Positions 25,101 to 33,851 of a DNA stretch of 64,000 bases are shown one piece after another. The stretch spans positions 3,306,501 to 3,370,500 of the forward strand of contig NZ_CP061204.1 in the NCBI RefSeq assembly GCF_014621775.1. Reading direction: 5' to 3'. The notes beneath the pieces were generated by a model. That model did no database searches, was not told the origin of the DNA, and worked only from the letters and a program-made list of their open reading frames with translations. The position numbers and the translations under genes were made by a program. Position 1 is the first letter of the stretch. Every line of letters starts with the position of its first letter. The stretch comes from Stenotrophomonas sp. 169. GTDB lineage: Bacteria > Pseudomonadota > Gammaproteobacteria > Xanthomonadales > Xanthomonadaceae.

Positions 25101-25458
25101 GCAAGGTCGGCGGACTCTCCCGCCAACGGCCCGCTGCGCTCGCCGACCATGGGTCGGCGCTACCGCTTTGCTTCTTTTTTCATACGCGGCGGGCGGCCAC
25201 GGAACCTGTCAGGGGCCGGGCGGTGGGGCTGGGCGGGGGCGTTGAGCGCCATGGATGGCGCGAAACGAGCGCTACATGGACGTACTTGTGCGCGTCCCCC
25301 GCACAGCCCCACCGCCCGGCCCAGCGTCAGATGCGGCTTTCCAGCCCGCCGCGAGGGGGTCCAACCCGTTCGACCCACCACCCGTCATGCGACGGTCGCA
25401 ATGCGGTCACGGCAGGGACATGGCCAGCGCACAGCATGCCCACAAACGGGAGAGCCCC
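25101..25458. other. Repeat-filled gene-free interval before the glycosyltransferase
   Basis: 358 bp with a SMAG arm at 25141-25163 and a G-rich hairpin element at 25214-25321. About 260 bp (25119-25380) are strongly similar to 53072-53340. Open frames here are by-products of the repeat. Confidence 0.7.
25214..25321. repeat. G-rich long-hairpin element, copy A
   Basis: Arms of about 27 nt (GGCCGGGCGGTGGGGCTGGG facing CAGCCCCACCGCCCGGCC) enclose a 55-nt apical region starting GTTGAGCGCCATGGATGGCG. The base of one arm carries small mismatches. Same family as 52905-53012, 53167-53280 and 55125-55223. Confidence 0.8.
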
Positions 25459-26598
25459 ATGCGCTACGCGATCGTCACCGAGACCTATCCTCCGGAAGTC
25501 AACGGCGTGGCCCTGACCGTGCAGGGGCTGGAACTGGGCCTGCGCCAGGCCGGGCATGAGGTGGACCTGATCCGGCCTCGCCAGGTGGCCGACAGCGCGC
25601 CGCTGGACGGGACGTTCCTGGTGCCCGGTGCGGCCCTGCCGCGTTACCCCGGCCTGCGCTTCGGTCTGCCTGCACCGCTCCGGTTGGGGCGCCATTGGCA
25701 GGCACAGCGCCCCGATGCGATCTACATCGCCACCGAAGGCCCACTGGGCTGGTCAGCGCTGCGCTGCGCTCGGCGGCTGGGCATCCCGGTCGCCACCGGC
25801 TTCCATACGCGCTTCGACGAATACCTGCCCGACTACGGCGTGGCCTGGTTGCAGGCCGCTGCGCTGCGCTGGATGCGGCGATTCCATAACCAGGCGGACG
25901 CCACCCTGGTGCCCACCCGCGAGCTGCAGGAGTTCCTCACGGGCGAAGGCTTCGAGCGGGTTCGCCTGCTGGCCCGGGCGGTGGACAGCCAGCAGTTCGA
26001 TCCGGCCAAGCGCGACCCGGCGCTGCGCGAAGACTGGGGCATCGACGGTACGGGATTCGCCGCCATCTACGTGGGGCGCATCGCCGCGGAAAAAAACCTC
26101 GGCCTGGCGGTGAAGGCGTTCCGGCGCCTGCAGCAGCTGCGTCCGAAAGCGCGCTTCGTGTTCGTCGGCGACGGGCCGGCGCGTGCCAAGCTGGCCCATG
26201 AGAACCCAGATTTCCTGTTCTGCGGCGTGCAGCGCGGCGAAGCGCTGTCGCGTCACTTCGCCAGCGGTGATCTGTTTCTGTTTCCCAGCCGCAGCGAAAC
26301 CTTCGGCAACGTGACGCTGGAAGCCATGGCCAGCGGCGTCGCCACGGTCGCGTTCGACTACGGTGCGGCCCGCGAGTACCTGCGCAATGGCGAGAACGGG
26401 GCCTCGGTGGACACCGACGAGCAGTTCATCGAGGCGACGCTGCGACTGGCAGGCGACGATGCACTGCGCCGGACGTTGGGCGGCCAGGCCGCACGGGACA
26501 TGAAACGCCTGCATCCCCAGCATGTTGTCGCTGAGTTCGATGCCCTGCTCGCCGAACTTGCCCACGCCCGGAGGCTCCATGCGCACCACGCCGCTTGA
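25459..26598 (+). CDS. Glycosyltransferase family 4 (MgtA-like)
   Basis: A 379-residue GT-B enzyme. The N-terminal acceptor domain starts YAIVTETYPPEVNGVALTV, and the donor domain has the GT4 signature YVGRIAAEKNLGLAVKAF and the catalytic E-x7-E pattern in FPSRSETFGNVTLEAMASG. It resembles bacterial mannosyltransferases acting on diacylglycerol or glycolipids; donor and acceptor are not certain. GGAGAG stands before ATG 25459. It overlaps the next gene by 20 nt, so glycosyltransferase and PAP2 phosphatase are coupled. Confidence 0.88.
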   Translation: MRYAIVTETYPPEVNGVALTVQGLELGLRQAGHEVDLIRPRQVADSAPLDGTFLVPGAALPRYPGLRFGLPAPLRLGRHWQAQRPDAIYIATEGPLGWSALRCARRLGIPVATGFHTRFDEYLPDYGVAWLQAAALRWMRRFHNQADATLVPTRELQEFLTGEGFERVRLLARAVDSQQFDPAKRDPALREDWGIDGTGFAAIYVGRIAAEKNLGLAVKAFRRLQQLRPKARFVFVGDGPARAKLAHENPDFLFCGVQRGEALSRHFASGDLFLFPSRSETFGNVTLEAMASGVATVAFDYGAAREYLRNGENGASVDTDEQFIEATLRLAGDDALRRTLGGQAARDMKRLHPQHVVAEFDALLAELAHARRLHAHHAA

Positions 26599-27118
26599 TC
26601 TGTTGCTCGGCCGCGAGACCCGCTGGTGCCGGCGGGCCAATCTTTACTGCCGCCGTCGCCGCATCCGCTCCGTGTTCGCGTCGATCAGCCGGCTGGGCGA
26701 TGGCGTGTTCTGGTATGTGCTGATGGGCGCGCTGGTGCTGGTGGACGGCATGGACGGACTGCGCGCCAGTACCCACATGGCGGCGACCGGACTGGCCGCC
26801 CTGCTGCTCTACAAAGGCCTGAAGCGCTGGACCCGGCGTCCGCGTCCGTACAAGGCCGACCTGCGCATCCGCGCATGGGTGGCGCCGCTGGATGAGTTCA
26901 GTTTTCCGTCCGGGCACACGCTGCACGCGGTGTCTTTCACCATCGTGGCGCTGGCGTACTACCCGTGGCTGGCACCGCTGCTGGTGCCGTTCACCCTGTG
27001 CGTGGCGGCATCACGCGTGGTGCTCGGACTGCACTACCCGAGCGACGTGTTGGCGGCGACCGGCATCGCCGGGCTGCTGGCGTGGGCCAGCCTGGCCTGG
27101 TTGCCGCTGTCGGTGTAG
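26579..27118 (+). CDS. PAP2-type lipid phosphatase
   Basis: A 179-residue membrane phosphatase with all three PAP2 motifs: KRWTRRPRPY (K-x6-RP), FPSGHTLHA, and SRVVLGLHYPSDV (SR-x5-H-x3-D). About five membrane helices surround them. Such enzymes remove phosphate from phosphatidate or undecaprenyl diphosphate. The ribosome site GGAGG precedes ATG 26579, inside the end of the glycosyltransferase gene, suggesting a joint glycolipid pathway. Confidence 0.88.
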   Translation: MRTTPLDLLLGRETRWCRRANLYCRRRRIRSVFASISRLGDGVFWYVLMGALVLVDGMDGLRASTHMAATGLAALLLYKGLKRWTRRPRPYKADLRIRAWVAPLDEFSFPSGHTLHAVSFTIVALAYYPWLAPLLVPFTLCVAASRVVLGLHYPSDVLAATGIAGLLAWASLAWLPLSV

Positions 27119-27180
27119 ACGCACACCGGCTCCTGCGGGCATCCACTTCACGATCCAGCCACCGACGGTAGAATGACGGC

Positions 27181-27918
27181 ATGACTACGTTGTTCATTGC
27201 CGACCTGCATCTGGATGCCAGCCGTCCGGCCATCACTGACCTGTTCCTCGCCTTCCTGCGCAAGGAGGCCATGACGGCCGACGCGCTGTACGTCCTGGGT
27301 GACCTGTTCGAGGCCTGGATCGGCGATGACACGCCCTCGCCTGCTGCGGATGCGGTGGCCATCGCGCTGAAAGCAGTGGCCGATGCCGGGGTCCCGGTCT
27401 ACTTCATCCGGGGCAACCGGGACTTCCTGCTCGGCGAGGCCTATGCCGCGCGCGCGGGCATGCGGATACTGCCCGACCCCTGTGTGATCGATCTGTACGG
27501 CAAGCCGGTGCTGCTGCAGCACGGCGACCTGCTGTGCACCGATGACCTTCCCTACCAGCAGTTCCGTGCGCAGACCCGCGACCCGGCCTTCCAGGCGCAG
27601 TTCCTCGCGCAGCCGTTGGCGGCGCGCATTGCCTTCGCGCAGAAGGCGCGTGATGCCAGCCAGAGCCGGCAGTCGGAGATGAAGCAGGGTGACCGCGCGC
27701 AGTTCGAGACCGTCACCGATGTGGCGCCGGATGAAGTGCAGGCGACCTTCGTCCGCTACGGCGTGAGTACGATGATCCATGGCCACACCCACCGCCCGGC
27801 GGTGCATACGTTAGACGTGGGAGGACACCCATGCACCCGCATCGTGCTGGGTGACTGGTACGAGCAGGGGTCGGTGCTGCGCGTCACCGCGGGTGAGATG
27901 GCGCTGCAGCGCCTGTAA
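27181..27918 (+). CDS. lpxH: UDP-2,3-diacylglucosamine diphosphatase
   Basis: A 245-residue peripheral membrane metallophosphoesterase of lipid A synthesis, producing lipid X. Metal-binding motifs are in order: ADLHLD (8-13), [31 protein letters not shown] and [10 protein letters not shown]. Length and motifs agree with E. coli LpxH. It stands 62 bp after the PAP2 gene. Confidence 0.95.
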   Translation: MTTLFIADLHLDASRPAITDLFLAFLRKEAMTADALYVLGDLFEAWIGDDTPSPAADAVAIALKAVADAGVPVYFIRGNRDFLLGEAYAARAGMRILPDPCVIDLYGKPVLLQHGDLLCTDDLPYQQFRAQTRDPAFQAQFLAQPLAARIAFAQKARDASQSRQSEMKQGDRAQFETVTDVAPDEVQATFVRYGVSTMIHGHTHRPAVHTLDVGGHPCTRIVLGDWYEQGSVLRVTAGEMALQRL

Positions 27919-27982
27919 TCCCGCTGGCGTTGAAGTTCCCTCCCGCGCGGCGCCGCGCTACTGTCGCGGTACGGAGGGGTCA

Positions 27983-29446
27983 ATGATGAGCAACGACGGA
28001 CACGCGCAGGCAGGCCTGCTGACGATCGGCCTGTTCTTCGATGGCACGCGCAACAACGCCCACAATCTTTCCCTGCGCCCCGCTGCGGCGCGTGCCCCGC
28101 CCACCGCGCTGCCGGCCAACCTGCGTGCGGATGATGCCTCGCCTTACAACAGCCGCCTCACCAGCAGCTTCGACAACGGTCTGACCAACGTCGCACGCCT
28201 GCATGCGCTGTATCCCGATGGACGGCACGCCGATGCCATCACCCCGAGCGTTGCGCTGTACACCGAAGGCACCGGTACCCGTGATGGCCAACCCGATGAT
28301 CTGATCGGCTTGGCGTTCGGGGTCGGCGCGACGGGGGTGAAAGCCAAGGTCCGTCGCGCGCTGGAGACGCAACTGCCCACGGCGCTGGCGCAGCTCGCCG
28401 GGCGCTGGACCGCACCGGTGCAGGCCATCCGGGTGGACTTGTTCGGGTATTCGCGCGGCGCCGCTGCTGCACGCGATGTCGCCAACCAGATCGCGGGCTG
28501 GGATGCCGCGCACTGGCTGGGCCTGCTGCGCGAGGCCGGGCTGCGGGTGGATCCGGCGTTCGCGCTGCTGCGTCCGGTGATCGGCTTCATCGGTCTGTTC
28601 GACACCGTGGCGGCCATCCGCGGGCGGCGTACGGAGCAGCCGCCGCGCCTGTCCCTGCCCACCGGCATCGCCGGCAAGGTGCTGCAGCTCGTCGCACGCG
28701 ATGAGCATCGCCACCATTTCGCCTTGACCACGGTGGCGCCGGAGCACGAAGAGCGGCTGCTGCCTGGCGTGCATGCCAACATCGGCGGCGGTTACGACCA
28801 GACTGAAGAAGGGCCGAAGCTGCTGACCCGGCCGCGCAGCGAACAGGTGCGACGGCATCCATTTGCCGATTTCGCCACGCCGGATCTGGCGTGGCTGCAG
28901 GCCACGGCCAGCCACCAGCGCGCCGAGCAGGCGGCTGCACGGTGGCGGCAACAGCTGCAACTGGATGCACGCACGATCTGGGTGGATACCTGGCACCAGT
29001 GGCTGCGCCAGCGCCAAGCGGGCAGCCGCAGCGCCCTGCCCACGCCAACCTTGTATGTGTACTCGGCCGTTGTGCTCAAACGTCCCATCGATTGGCGCTA
29101 CCAGCTGGTGGCGCTGCGCGTGATGCATGCCCGCGCGGCGGCGGCGGACGTGCGCTGGGCGCGTTCGCCAGAGGACGTGGCGGCGTGGGCGCTGCCGACG
29201 GAACTGGACGGCATCGCCGCGACGCTGTTGCGTGGAGACCACCTGGATGCAGCACAGGAAACGCTGCTGAAACAGCGCTACGTGATGCAGTCCGCGCATT
29301 GGAACTTCGATGCGCTGGGAGACACCGCGCTGACCTATGCCGCCGATGCGGGAGTGAGCGAATTGCCGTACCGCCCGGGCCCAGGTCTGTTCTATATCAA
29401 CCGGCCAACTGACGACGGCAAGCGCGTGGTGTTGCGCAACGCATGA
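27983..29446 (+). CDS. DUF2235 alpha/beta-hydrolase, T6SS phospholipase-like
   Basis: 487 residues. LTIGLFFDGTRNN near the N-terminus is the DUF2235 opening, and VDLFGYSRGAAAARD holds the G-x-S-x-G nucleophile elbow. Later FIGLFDTVAAI and GVHANIGGGYD supply probable catalytic Asp and His. DUF2235 proteins include Tle1-type lipase effectors of type VI secretion, but no VgrG, immunity or secretion gene is adjacent, so its use is unclear. GGAGG lies 5 nt before ATG 27983. It is cut off from the downstream gene by SMAG repeats. Confidence 0.8.
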   Translation: MMSNDGHAQAGLLTIGLFFDGTRNNAHNLSLRPAAARAPPTALPANLRADDASPYNSRLTSSFDNGLTNVARLHALYPDGRHADAITPSVALYTEGTGTRDGQPDDLIGLAFGVGATGVKAKVRRALETQLPTALAQLAGRWTAPVQAIRVDLFGYSRGAAAARDVANQIAGWDAAHWLGLLREAGLRVDPAFALLRPVIGFIGLFDTVAAIRGRRTEQPPRLSLPTGIAGKVLQLVARDEHRHHFALTTVAPEHEERLLPGVHANIGGGYDQTEEGPKLLTRPRSEQVRRHPFADFATPDLAWLQATASHQRAEQAAARWRQQLQLDARTIWVDTWHQWLRQRQAGSRSALPTPTLYVYSAVVLKRPIDWRYQLVALRVMHARAAAADVRWARSPEDVAAWALPTELDGIAATLLRGDHLDAAQETLLKQRYVMQSAHWNFDALGDTALTYAADAGVSELPYRPGPGLFYINRPTDDGKRVVLRNA

Positions 29447-29488
29447 GGCGCATACGCGGGGTGGGGGCGACGTACGCGGCCGGCACTC

Positions 29489-29550
29489 CGCCGAGCGTGG
29501 CTCGGCGCTACCGGGATAGCGGGTCTGGTAGCGCCGAGCCATGCTCGGCG
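29489..29550. repeat. Two SMAG palindromes facing outward
   Basis: CGCCGAGCGTGGCTCGGCGCTAC (29489-29511) and GTAGCGCCGAGCCATGCTCGGCG (29528-29550). They lie between convergent genes and supply the stop and last codons of the ferritin-like gene. Confidence 0.85.
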
Positions 29551-30386
29551 AGCGCAGCGGGTTTCCCGACGTGGTCGGCCTGCTCGATCAGGTTCGCCAG
29601 CTCATCCGCATCGAAGCCCGCCAACAGGCGCGCTTCGATGTTGAACGGGCCATGCAGGTAGCCGCCGGCATATTCCTGCAGCAGTTCCTTGAAGCGCGAA
29701 CGCGGCTCGACGCCTTCCTTCTCGCAGTACCAGCGGTACCAGCGCGACCCCGCGGCAACATGCGCCACTTCCTCGCGCAGGATGATCTCCAGCACGTCGG
29801 CGGTTTCATCGTCACCGGCCGCACGCAGCTTTTCCATCATCAGCGGCGTGACATCCAGGCCGCGCGCTTCGAGCACGCGCGGCACCAAGGCCATGCGCGC
29901 CAGGCCGTCGTGGGCAGTCTTTTCGCACATCTGCCACAGGCCGTTGTGCGCGGGGAAATCCGCATAGTCGTGGCCATTGGCCAACAGCCGCTCGCGCAGC
30001 AGCATGAAATGCCGCGATTCGTCGTCGGCGCAGCTGACCCAGTCGGCATGGAACGCAGCAGGCAGGCCCCGGAAGCGATACACCGCGTCCCAGGCCAGAT
30101 CGATCGCATTGAGCTCGATATGCGCGATGGCATGGATGAACGCCGCGCGCCCCGCGCTGCTGCCGAGGCGCCGACGCGGCACCTCACGCGGCAGCACCAG
30201 CTGCAGGTGCGCCGGCCGACCCGGCATGCGGATCGGCGCCGGCGGTGCCGCATCGGCAGGGACCTTCAACGCACCCCGACGAAACGCGGCGGCGTACGCT
30301 TGGGTCAGCGCGACCTTGCGCAGCGGATCGGCCTCGGCCAGACACTGCTGCGCAGCGCGCAGCAGGTCACCGCCGACGTCGGGCAT
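29508..30386 (-). CDS. Ferritin-like DUF455 protein
   Basis: About 292 residues. Two helical pairs carry the di-iron carboxylate pattern: AIAHIELNAIDLAWD with SCADDESRHFMLL, then EIILREEVAHVAAGSRW. DUF455 proteins are predicted di-iron proteins of unknown reaction. The last 15 or so residues (ALAEHGSALPDPLSR) are encoded by SMAG repeat DNA, and the TAG stop belongs to the next SMAG. ATG 30386 has AGGG 7 nt upstream; a GTG at 30416, 2 bp from the purF stop, would add ten residues. Likely the last gene of the purF operon. Confidence 0.82.
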   Translation of the reverse strand: MPDVGGDLLRAAQQCLAEADPLRKVALTQAYAAAFRRGALKVPADAAPPAPIRMPGRPAHLQLVLPREVPRRRLGSSAGRAAFIHAIAHIELNAIDLAWDAVYRFRGLPAAFHADWVSCADDESRHFMLLRERLLANGHDYADFPAHNGLWQMCEKTAHDGLARMALVPRVLEARGLDVTPLMMEKLRAAGDDETADVLEIILREEVAHVAAGSRWYRWYCEKEGVEPRSRFKELLQEYAGGYLHGPFNIEARLLAGFDADELANLIEQADHVGKPAALAEHGSALPDPLSR

Positions 30387-30418
30387 GCCGGTGCCCTGCA
30401 GATCCTCCGCCGTCACGT

Positions 30419-31885
30419 TCAGGCGCGGCGCATGTGCTTGGCGTCGTCCGAGCGCAACTGCTGGATGCGTTCGAAGTAGCCCGGCTCGATACCGGTCGGG
30501 TAATGCCCGTTGAAGCACGAGGAATCGAAGTTCTGCAGCGCCGGGTTGCCCTCGCGCACTGCCGCTTCCATGTCTTCGATGTCCTGGTAGATCAGCCAGT
30601 CGCAGCCCAGGTGCGCTTCGATTTCCGCCACGCTGCGGTTGTGCGCGACCAGTTCTTCGGCGGCCGGCATGTCGATGCCGTAGATGTTCGGGTAGCGCAC
30701 CGGCGGTGCCGCGCTGGCCAGGTAGACCTTGCGCGCGCCGGCATCGCGCGCCATCTGCACGATCTGCTGGCTGGTGGTGCCGCGCACGATCGAGTCATCG
30801 ACCAGCAGCACCACGCGGTTGCGGAACTCCAGGTGGATCGGGTTGAGCTTGCGGCGCACGGACTTCACGCGCTCGCCCTGCCCCGGCATGATGAAGGTGC
30901 GGCCGATGTAGCGGTTCTTGATGAAGCCTTCGCGGTACTTCACGCCGAGCGTGTTGGAAATTTCCAGCGCGGCATCGCGTGAGGTATCGGGAATCGGAAT
31001 GATGGTGTCGATGTCGTGATCCGGGCGCAGGCGCAGGATCTTCTCGCCCAGCTTGATGCCCATGCGCATGCGCGCCTTGTGCACCGACACGTTGTCGATC
31101 ATCGAATCGGGACGAGCGAAGTACACGTACTCGAAGATGCACGGGGTGTGCTCGGCCGGCTCGGAGCAGATCTCGGAGAACAGCTCGCCGCGCGCGGTGA
31201 TCACCAGCGCTTCGCCCGGCTGCACATCGCGGATGCGCTGGAAACCCAGCACGTCCAGCGCGGCGGATTCGGAGGCCACGATGTATTCATCGCCTTCGGC
31301 GTGGCTGCGCTTGCCCAGCACCAGCGGACGGATGCCGTGCGGATCGCGGAAGGCCACCAGGCCCAGCCCCAGCACCACGCTGACCACGGCGTAGCCGCCC
31401 TTGCAGCGACGGTGCACGTGGGACACGGCACGGATCGCGGCTTCCGGCGTCAGCTGGCGCTGTGCATCCAGTTCGTAGGCGAACACGTTCAGCAGCACTT
31501 CGCTGTCCGAATCGGTGTTGACGTTGCGGCGGTCCTGCTCGAACACCTGGCGACGCAGGTCTTCGGTATTGATCAGGTTGCCGTTGTGGGCCAATGCGAT
31601 GCCATACGGCGAGTTGACGTAGAACGGCTGCGCTTCGTCCATGCCCTCCGACCCGGCGGTCGGGTACCGCACGTGGGCGATGCCGACGCGCCCTTCCAGC
31701 GTGGACATGGTGCGCGCGTCGAACACGTCGCGGACCAGGCCATTGGCCTTCTGCACACGCAGGCGGGTGCCATCGACGGTGGCGATGCCTGCCGCGTCCT
31801 GGCCACGATGCTGGAGGACGGTCAGGCCGTCATAGAGCTGCCCGGCGACGTTCTGGTTGCCGACGATTCCGACGATGCCACACAT
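30419..31885 (-). CDS. purF: Amidophosphoribosyltransferase
   Basis: A 488-residue first enzyme of purine synthesis, transferring ammonia from glutamine to PRPP. Cys2 (MCGIVGIVG) is the N-terminal nucleophile, so no propeptide is present. The glutaminase domain includes [11 protein letters not shown] and [11 protein letters not shown]. The PRPP loop [18 protein letters not shown] lies at about 365-382. It follows cvpA by 68 bp, as in E. coli cvpA-purF. Confidence 0.96.
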   Translation of the reverse strand: MCGIVGIVGNQNVAGQLYDGLTVLQHRGQDAAGIATVDGTRLRVQKANGLVRDVFDARTMSTLEGRVGIAHVRYPTAGSEGMDEAQPFYVNSPYGIALAHNGNLINTEDLRRQVFEQDRRNVNTDSDSEVLLNVFAYELDAQRQLTPEAAIRAVSHVHRRCKGGYAVVSVVLGLGLVAFRDPHGIRPLVLGKRSHAEGDEYIVASESAALDVLGFQRIRDVQPGEALVITARGELFSEICSEPAEHTPCIFEYVYFARPDSMIDNVSVHKARMRMGIKLGEKILRLRPDHDIDTIIPIPDTSRDAALEISNTLGVKYREGFIKNRYIGRTFIMPGQGERVKSVRRKLNPIHLEFRNRVVLLVDDSIVRGTTSQQIVQMARDAGARKVYLASAAPPVRYPNIYGIDMPAAEELVAHNRSVAEIEAHLGCDWLIYQDIEDMEAAVREGNPALQNFDSSCFNGHYPTGIEPGYFERIQQLRSDDAKHMRRA

Positions 31886-31953
31886 GTTGCGTTATCTCCG
31901 CTGGGCGTTGCCCATCTACAGGGATGTTGGCCGTGCCTGGCCGGGGAGCCGCC

Positions 31954-32718
31954 TCACGGGACAGCGGCAGGATCTGGACGCTCAGGCGCCGACTCGATGT
32001 TCGCGGGCAGTGCCGGGGCGTTCGCGGACTCGCTCGCCGCGCCCCTGGCCGGGTCCACGTTACGCGGCCATCCGCGTCCCGCCACCACCTCGCCGAGGAC
32101 GCCATTATCGCCTGTCGCGGTCGGCTTTCCCAACAGGCTCTGCATAGAAGGTGACAAACCGTCCTTCGGCAGGGACGGCAGCCCGGACGGCACCAGACCG
32201 TCAAGCGATGACGGCATGCCCTTGGGCACCATGCGCTCGAGGTTCTGCATCGGCCGCGATACGTCCGGCAGCTGCGCATCCATCCAGCCCACCACGGGCT
32301 GCAGTGCGCCACGCAGGTAGGACTGCTGCCATACCGGTTCAGCCGTGAGTGGGGTGAATGTGGCCATCAGCAGCAGTACGGCACTGATGAACCCACCGCG
32401 GACCAGGCCCAGCGCGCCGCCAAGCATGCGGTCGGCGCCGCCCAGCAGGGCCATCCGCAGGCCGGTGCGCAGCAGCATGCCGAGTACCGTCACCACCACC
32501 AGCACGGCCACGAAAACGGTCACGTAGCCCCCGACGAGATGGCCGTTACCGGGTGCCGCCGGGGCCGACCAGAGATGGGCGACCGGATTGCCGAACTGGA
32601 AGGCAGCCCACCCGGCCAGCAGCCAGGACAGCGTGCCCACGACGATGCCGACGAAGCCGCGCACGAACCCGAGCAAGGTGGAGATGGCGATCAGCGCAGC
32701 CAGCACGATGTCGATCAT
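31954..32718 (-). CDS. cvpA: CvpA family membrane protein
   Basis: 254 residues. The first 160 form the CvpA domain with four helices (MIDIVLAALIAISTLLGFVRG; TVFVAVLVVVTVLGMLL; GFISAVLLLMATFTPL) and the RG-x-x-G pattern after helix 1. E. coli CvpA has about 160 residues; here a Pro/Ser/Ala-rich tail of some 90 residues, likely disordered, is added. CvpA supports envelope homeostasis and colicin V production. It sits between dedD and purF, the conserved order. Confidence 0.9.
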   Translation of the reverse strand: MIDIVLAALIAISTLLGFVRGFVGIVVGTLSWLLAGWAAFQFGNPVAHLWSAPAAPGNGHLVGGYVTVFVAVLVVVTVLGMLLRTGLRMALLGGADRMLGGALGLVRGGFISAVLLLMATFTPLTAEPVWQQSYLRGALQPVVGWMDAQLPDVSRPMQNLERMVPKGMPSSLDGLVPSGLPSLPKDGLSPSMQSLLGKPTATGDNGVLGEVVAGRGWPRNVDPARGAASESANAPALPANIESAPERPDPAAVP

Positions 32719-32758
32719 GCGATCGGGTTCCTGCAGGCGGGGCGCTGACGGTCCGTCA

Positions 32759-33790
32759 TCAGGGGTGCGGTCTGACCATGCCGGCCACACCGATGCGGGA
32801 AGCCACCTGGGCCTTCAACTGATCGGCCTCGGCACGGCTGGCGACCGGACCGACACGTACCCGGCTGAGGGTGCCCTTGTCGGTGCGCACCTGGTCGACG
32901 ATGGCGCTGAACCCTGCAGCGCGCGCCTTGTCGCGCAGCGCATTGGCGTCGGCGGTCTGCGCAAAGGCACCCAACTGCACCGCGAAGCCCACGCCATTGG
33001 CGGCAGGCGCGGCGGGCGCTTTCACTTCCGGTGCGGCGGCAGGCGCTGCCGCCGGCTTGGCAGCCGGCTTCGGCTCGACCTTCGCGGCGATGGCCTTGGT
33101 CTCTGCGGCAGGCGTTGGCGCCGGCTTGGGAGCGGGCGGCGGCGTCGCGGCGGAAGGGGCCGTTTCCGGCAAGGCCTGCGTCTGTACCGGATTGCCCGCC
33201 AACGGTGCGGTGGTCGCTGCGGCAGCCGGCGCCCGCGCGGCCGCCGTGGCGGCTGCCGGGCTGTCAGACGCTGCATCCAGCGTGACCACCTCAGCGCGAA
33301 CATCGCTGCGGATCTTCACTGCCTGCAGGCGCGCCGACTCGGCCTGGGCGCGGTCGGCGAACGGGCCGACACGGACCCGCCAGGCCTGCTTGCCACTGAT
33401 GGTGGTCTGTTCACTGAAGCCCGGCAGCTTCGCGCCCTTCAGGTGCGCGATCACCGCATCAGCATCAGCCTTGCTCGCATAGGCGCCAAAACTGACGGCA
33501 AAATCGCCCGCGGCAACGGCCGGGCTGGTATCGACGACAGGCGGCGCACCCGTGGCCGCTTCCTGCAACGGCGCAGCGCCGCCCAGGCCACTGTTGCCAC
33601 CGGTGGGGGCGGCCAGGGGCAGCTCGCGCGTTTCAAACTGCGCATTGGCAGGCGCACCGGGCACCTCCAGCGGCACGCTGTCAGCGGTGCTGTTGCGGGC
33701 AGGGCCGGTCACCAGCATCGGCAGGAAAATCACGGCGAGGGCCACCAGGACGATGGCACCGATCAAACGCTGTTTCAGGGACGTATCCAC
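32759..33790 (-). CDS. dedD: DedD-like SPOR protein with two SPOR domains
   Basis: 343 residues: a single N-terminal membrane anchor (LIGAIVLVALAVIFLPMLV, 9-27), a first SPOR domain (about 94-170; DFAVSFGAYASKADADAVI), an Ala/Pro/Lys linker (about 175-260), and a second SPOR domain (about 262-340; GFAVQLGAFAQTADANAL). SPOR domains bind denuded septal peptidoglycan, so it should act in cell division. E. coli DedD has one SPOR domain and about 220 residues; the duplicated domain is the notable difference. It lies between folC and cvpA. Confidence 0.9.
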   Translation of the reverse strand: MDTSLKQRLIGAIVLVALAVIFLPMLVTGPARNSTADSVPLEVPGAPANAQFETRELPLAAPTGGNSGLGGAAPLQEAATGAPPVVDTSPAVAAGDFAVSFGAYASKADADAVIAHLKGAKLPGFSEQTTISGKQAWRVRVGPFADRAQAESARLQAVKIRSDVRAEVVTLDAASDSPAAATAAARAPAAAATTAPLAGNPVQTQALPETAPSAATPPPAPKPAPTPAAETKAIAAKVEPKPAAKPAAAPAAAPEVKAPAAPAANGVGFAVQLGAFAQTADANALRDKARAAGFSAIVDQVRTDKGTLSRVRVGPVASRAEADQLKAQVASRIGVAGMVRPHP

Positions 33791-33851
33791 GGATGGCAGG
33801 CAACAGGTGGGAACTGCCGATGATTATACGGCCGCGCGGTGACGCGGCGTC

